Shown here one piece after another: positions 12,852-14,256 of a stretch of 14,256 nt of DNA. The translations under genes were made by a program, and so were the position numbers. The stretch lies in contig JAOZOM010000027.1 in assembly GCA_029933275.1 (NCBI GenBank), positions 1 through 14,256 of the forward strand, given 5' to 3'. The notes beneath the pieces were generated by a model that made no database searches, was not told the DNA's origin, and saw only the letters and a program-made list of their open reading frames with translations. Position 1 is the first letter of the stretch. Every line of letters starts with the position of its first letter. The stretch is from Anaerolineales bacterium (GTDB lineage: Bacteria; Chloroflexota; Anaerolineae; Anaerolineales; Villigracilaceae).

Positions 12852-13553
12852 TTATGCTTTTTCTACTTGCAAAAAATCCAATTCGACTGGGGTTTCACGT
12901 CCAAAGAAACTTACCATAATGCGGACTTTGGTTCGCTCCATATCGATATTTGCGACAACGCCACGGAAATCGTTGAATGGCCCATCCACAATGCGGACAC
13001 GCTCGCCAACCTTGAAGGTGACATTAATCATCGGCGAATCAGCTTCCATGCGTTTAATAATCTGAGCAACTTCTTCAGGACGCAAAGGTGTGGGCAAATT
13101 GCCCATCCCGACAAAACCTGTTACGCCAGGCGTGTTACGAACAACAAACCAAGATTCTTCGGTCAGGATTAAGTTGATCAAAACATAGCCGGGGAAAATA
13201 TGTCGTTCTACGGTGCGTCGTTTACCGTCTCTAACTTCAACTTCTTCCTGAGTCGGGATGATGACATCAAAAATCATGTCTTTCATCCCCATTGTTTCGA
13301 TTCGTTGTTCTAGGTTATGGCGAACTTTTTTCTCATAACCAGAATAACAGTGAATCACGAACCAATCAGAGGGATCTTCTTCATCGTCTTCGATGGGAAG
13401 GGAAGATGTCTCTTTTTCGGAAGCAAGCCTCTCGTCCACGAGCGTTTCGACAGAGTCGTTTAAAGGAGAAGAGGCTGAGGAGTTGTCCAACTCTTCAGCT
13501 TCATCTTTACTATTTGCCTCGTCCAATTTTTCTTCTGGATTTTGAAAATCCAT
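12852..13553 (-). CDS. nusG: Transcription antitermination/termination factor NusG with acidic N-terminal extension
   Basis: A 233-residue protein, longer than the about 180 of most NusG. The extra part is residues 1-62, rich in D/E/S (for example IEDDEEDPSD). The NGN domain starts at DWFVIHCYSGYE (about 63) and includes IFPGYVLINL and VRNTPGVTGFVG. The KOW domain is at about 179-233 (GERVRIVDGPFNDFRG, end LDFLQVEKA). NusG binds RNA polymerase and links it to Rho and the ribosome. Start ATG 13553 has AGAGG upstream; later in-frame starts would cut only the extension. Gap to secE is 22 bp. Confidence 0.95.
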   Translation of the reverse strand: MDFQNPEEKLDEANSKDEAEELDNSSASSPLNDSVETLVDERLASEKETSSLPIEDDEEDPSDWFVIHCYSGYEKKVRHNLEQRIETMGMKDMIFDVIIPTQEEVEVRDGKRRTVERHIFPGYVLINLILTEESWFVVRNTPGVTGFVGMGNLPTPLRPEEVAQIIKRMEADSPMINVTFKVGERVRIVDGPFNDFRGVVANIDMERTKVRIMVSFFGRETPVELDFLQVEKA

Positions 13554-13575
13554 GAGAGACCTCTATTCCAAAATA

Positions 13576-13809
13576 TTAGAAACCGAAGAACAAATTTAAC
13601 AATTTGCTCGAAACACCACTGACCAAGCTAAGGAATGCACCCATTACCATCATCGTAATAACAACAATGATGGTTAGGTTAATTGCCTCTTCTCGGGAGG
13701 GCCAAGAAACTTTACGCAATTCTCCAGTCGTTTCGCGAACGTAACGCTGAATGGCGTTTTGCTTTTTTTTGCCTGTTTTGCTCTTAGCAGCCAAAAGATT
13801 CTCCTTCAT
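13576..13809 (-). CDS. secE: Preprotein translocase subunit SecE
   Basis: A small single-helix membrane protein, 77 residues from ATG 13809. The family motif is ETTGELRKVSWPSREEA, before one membrane helix (NLTIIVVITMMVMGAFLSLV). SecE clamps the SecY channel. The basic N-terminus (KSKTGKKKQ) is cytoplasmic. Start is uncertain: the ATG has no usable ribosome-binding site, whereas AAGGAG inside the frame sits 6 nt before TTG 13794, which would give 72 residues. I keep the ATG as the outer limit. secE next to nusG is the common bacterial order. Confidence 0.93.
   Translation of the reverse strand: MKENLLAAKSKTGKKKQNAIQRYVRETTGELRKVSWPSREEAINLTIIVVITMMVMGAFLSLVSGVSSKLLNLFFGF
13801..13806 (-). 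promoter_or_regulatory. Ribosome-binding site that favours a TTG start for secE
   Basis: AAGGAG on the minus strand, 6 nt before TTG at 13794. It lies inside the reading frame opened by ATG 13809, so it cannot serve that ATG. Confidence 0.55.
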
Positions 13810-13824
13810 CCTATTGACGGATAA

Positions 13825-13860
13825 AACGCCGCCTCATACTCTTTCTCGGAGGACGGCGTT
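13825..13860 (-). repeat. Strong hairpin between tRNA-Trp and secE
   Basis: Minus strand: AACGCCG-T-CCTC, loop of 13 nt, GAGG-CGGCGTT, 11 bp with one bulged base. TTATCC follows, a poor T-run. A processing site that separates the tRNA from the secE mRNA, or a weak attenuator, fits best. Confidence 0.55.
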
Positions 13861-13868
13861 ACTTTAGA

Positions 13869-13942
13869 CAGGCCAGGCAGGAATTGAACCCACAACCTAC
13901 GGTTTTGGAGACCGTTGCTCTGCCAAATTGAGCTACTGGCCT
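13869..13942 (-). tRNA. trnW: tRNA-Trp (anticodon CCA)
   Basis: A complete cloverleaf on the minus strand. Acceptor AGGCCAG pairs with CTGGCCT. The anticodon stem ACGGT/ACCGT carries the loop CTCCAAA with anticodon CCA at 13906-13908. The T loop is TTCAATT. Discriminator base is G and the 3' CCA is not encoded. Placed between rpmG and secE, the same position as in many bacteria. Confidence 0.97.
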
Positions 13943-13947
13943 AAGGT

Positions 13948-13977
13948 ATCAGTGTCACGCTAGCGCATGACACTGAT
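13948..13977. repeat. 10-bp hairpin between rpmG and tRNA-Trp
   Basis: ATCAGTGTCA, 10-nt loop containing the palindrome CGCTAGCG, TGACACTGAT. The T-run lies only on the plus-strand side, where there is no gene to end; for the minus-strand transcript it is probably a cleavage site that frees the 5' end of the tRNA precursor. Confidence 0.55.
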
Positions 13978-13981
13978 TTTG

Positions 13982-14149
13982 TTATTTCGTTTCGCGATGT
14001 AACGTGTGTTTACGACAACGAGAGCAGTATTTTTTCAACTCGATGCGACTAGGATCGTTACGGCGGTTTTTCTCAGTAGTATAGTTTCGCTCTTTGCATA
14101 CTTCACAAGCTAATGTTACAACGGGGCGAACGCCTCTTTTTCCAGACAT
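13982..14149 (-). CDS. rpmG: 50S ribosomal protein L33
   Basis: A 55-residue protein, missed by simple length cut-offs. It starts MSGKRGVRPVVTLACEVCKE and ends HTLHRETK. Two CxxC pairs (CEVC at 15-18, CSRC at 42-45) form the zinc ribbon, so this is the zinc-binding (C+) form. The ribosome-binding site is weak (AAAGAAAAG before ATG 14149). It lies 36 bp after tuf and before tRNA-Trp, the common order. Confidence 0.95.
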   Translation of the reverse strand: MSGKRGVRPVVTLACEVCKERNYTTEKNRRNDPSRIELKKYCSRCRKHTLHRETK

Positions 14150-14160
14150 ATCTTTTCTTT

Positions 14161-14180
14161 ACGATCCTTTTAAAGATCGT
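14161..14180 (-). repeat. Short hairpin between tuf and rpmG
   Basis: ACGATC, 8-nt loop, GATCGT: a 6-bp stem 5 nt after the tuf stop codon. A-rich rather than T-rich sequence follows on the minus strand, so it is not a clear terminator. Confidence 0.4.
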
Positions 14181-14185
14181 CCTTA

Positions 14186-14256
14186 TTAATCAAGTAATTT
14201 AGTGATAACGCCTGCGCCGACGGTTAGACCGCCTTCACGAATGGCGAATTTGGAGC
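14186..14256 (-). CDS. tuf: Elongation factor Tu, C-terminal end (5' part outside window)
   Basis: The last 23 codons read SKFAIREGGLTVGAGVITKL and then LD-stop, the conserved end of EF-Tu domain III (FAIREGG..VGAGVVTK in most bacteria). EF-Tu carries aminoacyl-tRNA to the ribosome. It heads the visible part of the translation cluster. Confidence 0.93.
   Translation of the reverse strand, partial: SKFAIREGGLTVGAGVITKLLD

Overview
The window looks like a chromosomal segment of a low-to-mid GC Chloroflexota bacterium, most likely of the class Anaerolineae. The pointers are a secreted protein that joins a beta-propeller, Ig-like repeats and a sortase, a Gram-positive type LexA box (GAAC-N4-GTTC), and the order tuf-rpmG-trnW-secE-nusG-rplK-rplA-rplJ-rplL. 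This placement is inferred from gene content, not from a database search. Except for lexA, every gene is on the minus strand, so transcription runs from the right edge to the left.

Right part (10433-14256): a translation-machinery cluster. It begins with the 3' end of tuf, then rpmG, tRNA-Trp(CCA), secE, nusG, rplK, rplA, rplJ and rplL. The gaps hold RNA control structures. A leader before rplJ has the helices of an L10-binding site whose 3' arm can also pair with the 5' arm of a terminator, giving a clear either/or attenuator. Two matching two-helix elements sit directly before the ribosome-binding sites of rplA and rplK and are candidate L1 autoregulation sites. After rplL the cluster stops at a shared bidirectional terminator facing lexA, so rpoBC does not follow.

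Middle (9138-10415): lexA on the plus strand has its own LexA box exactly inside the promoter spacer. Diverging from it is a 71-residue protein of unknown function with a perfect TTGACA/TATAAT promoter.

Centre-left (5302-9137): a tightly packed unit of an MFS transporter, a DUF2089-type zinc-ribbon/HTH regulator, a DUF4097-type beta-helix protein, a two-TM protein and a small soluble protein. The last four all carry the same about 30-residue helical SHOCT-like module, and the last two also share a C-terminal domain. I infer an envelope-stress or drug-response module related in parts to YvlB/LiaX-type systems. It ends at a strong terminator.

Left (1-5121): a large surface protein (over 1528 residues, 3' end outside the window). 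In order it has a signal peptide, a seven-repeat propeller, eight Ig-like domains in an A-B6-A layout, one more Ig-like domain, an LPETG sorting motif, and a sortase domain with the catalytic His and Cys. Upstream is a shortened gene that joins a signal peptide to only the Cys/Arg half of the same sortase, about 88% identical in DNA to the end of the large gene. This substrate-plus-enzyme fusion with its partial duplicate is the most unusual part of the window.
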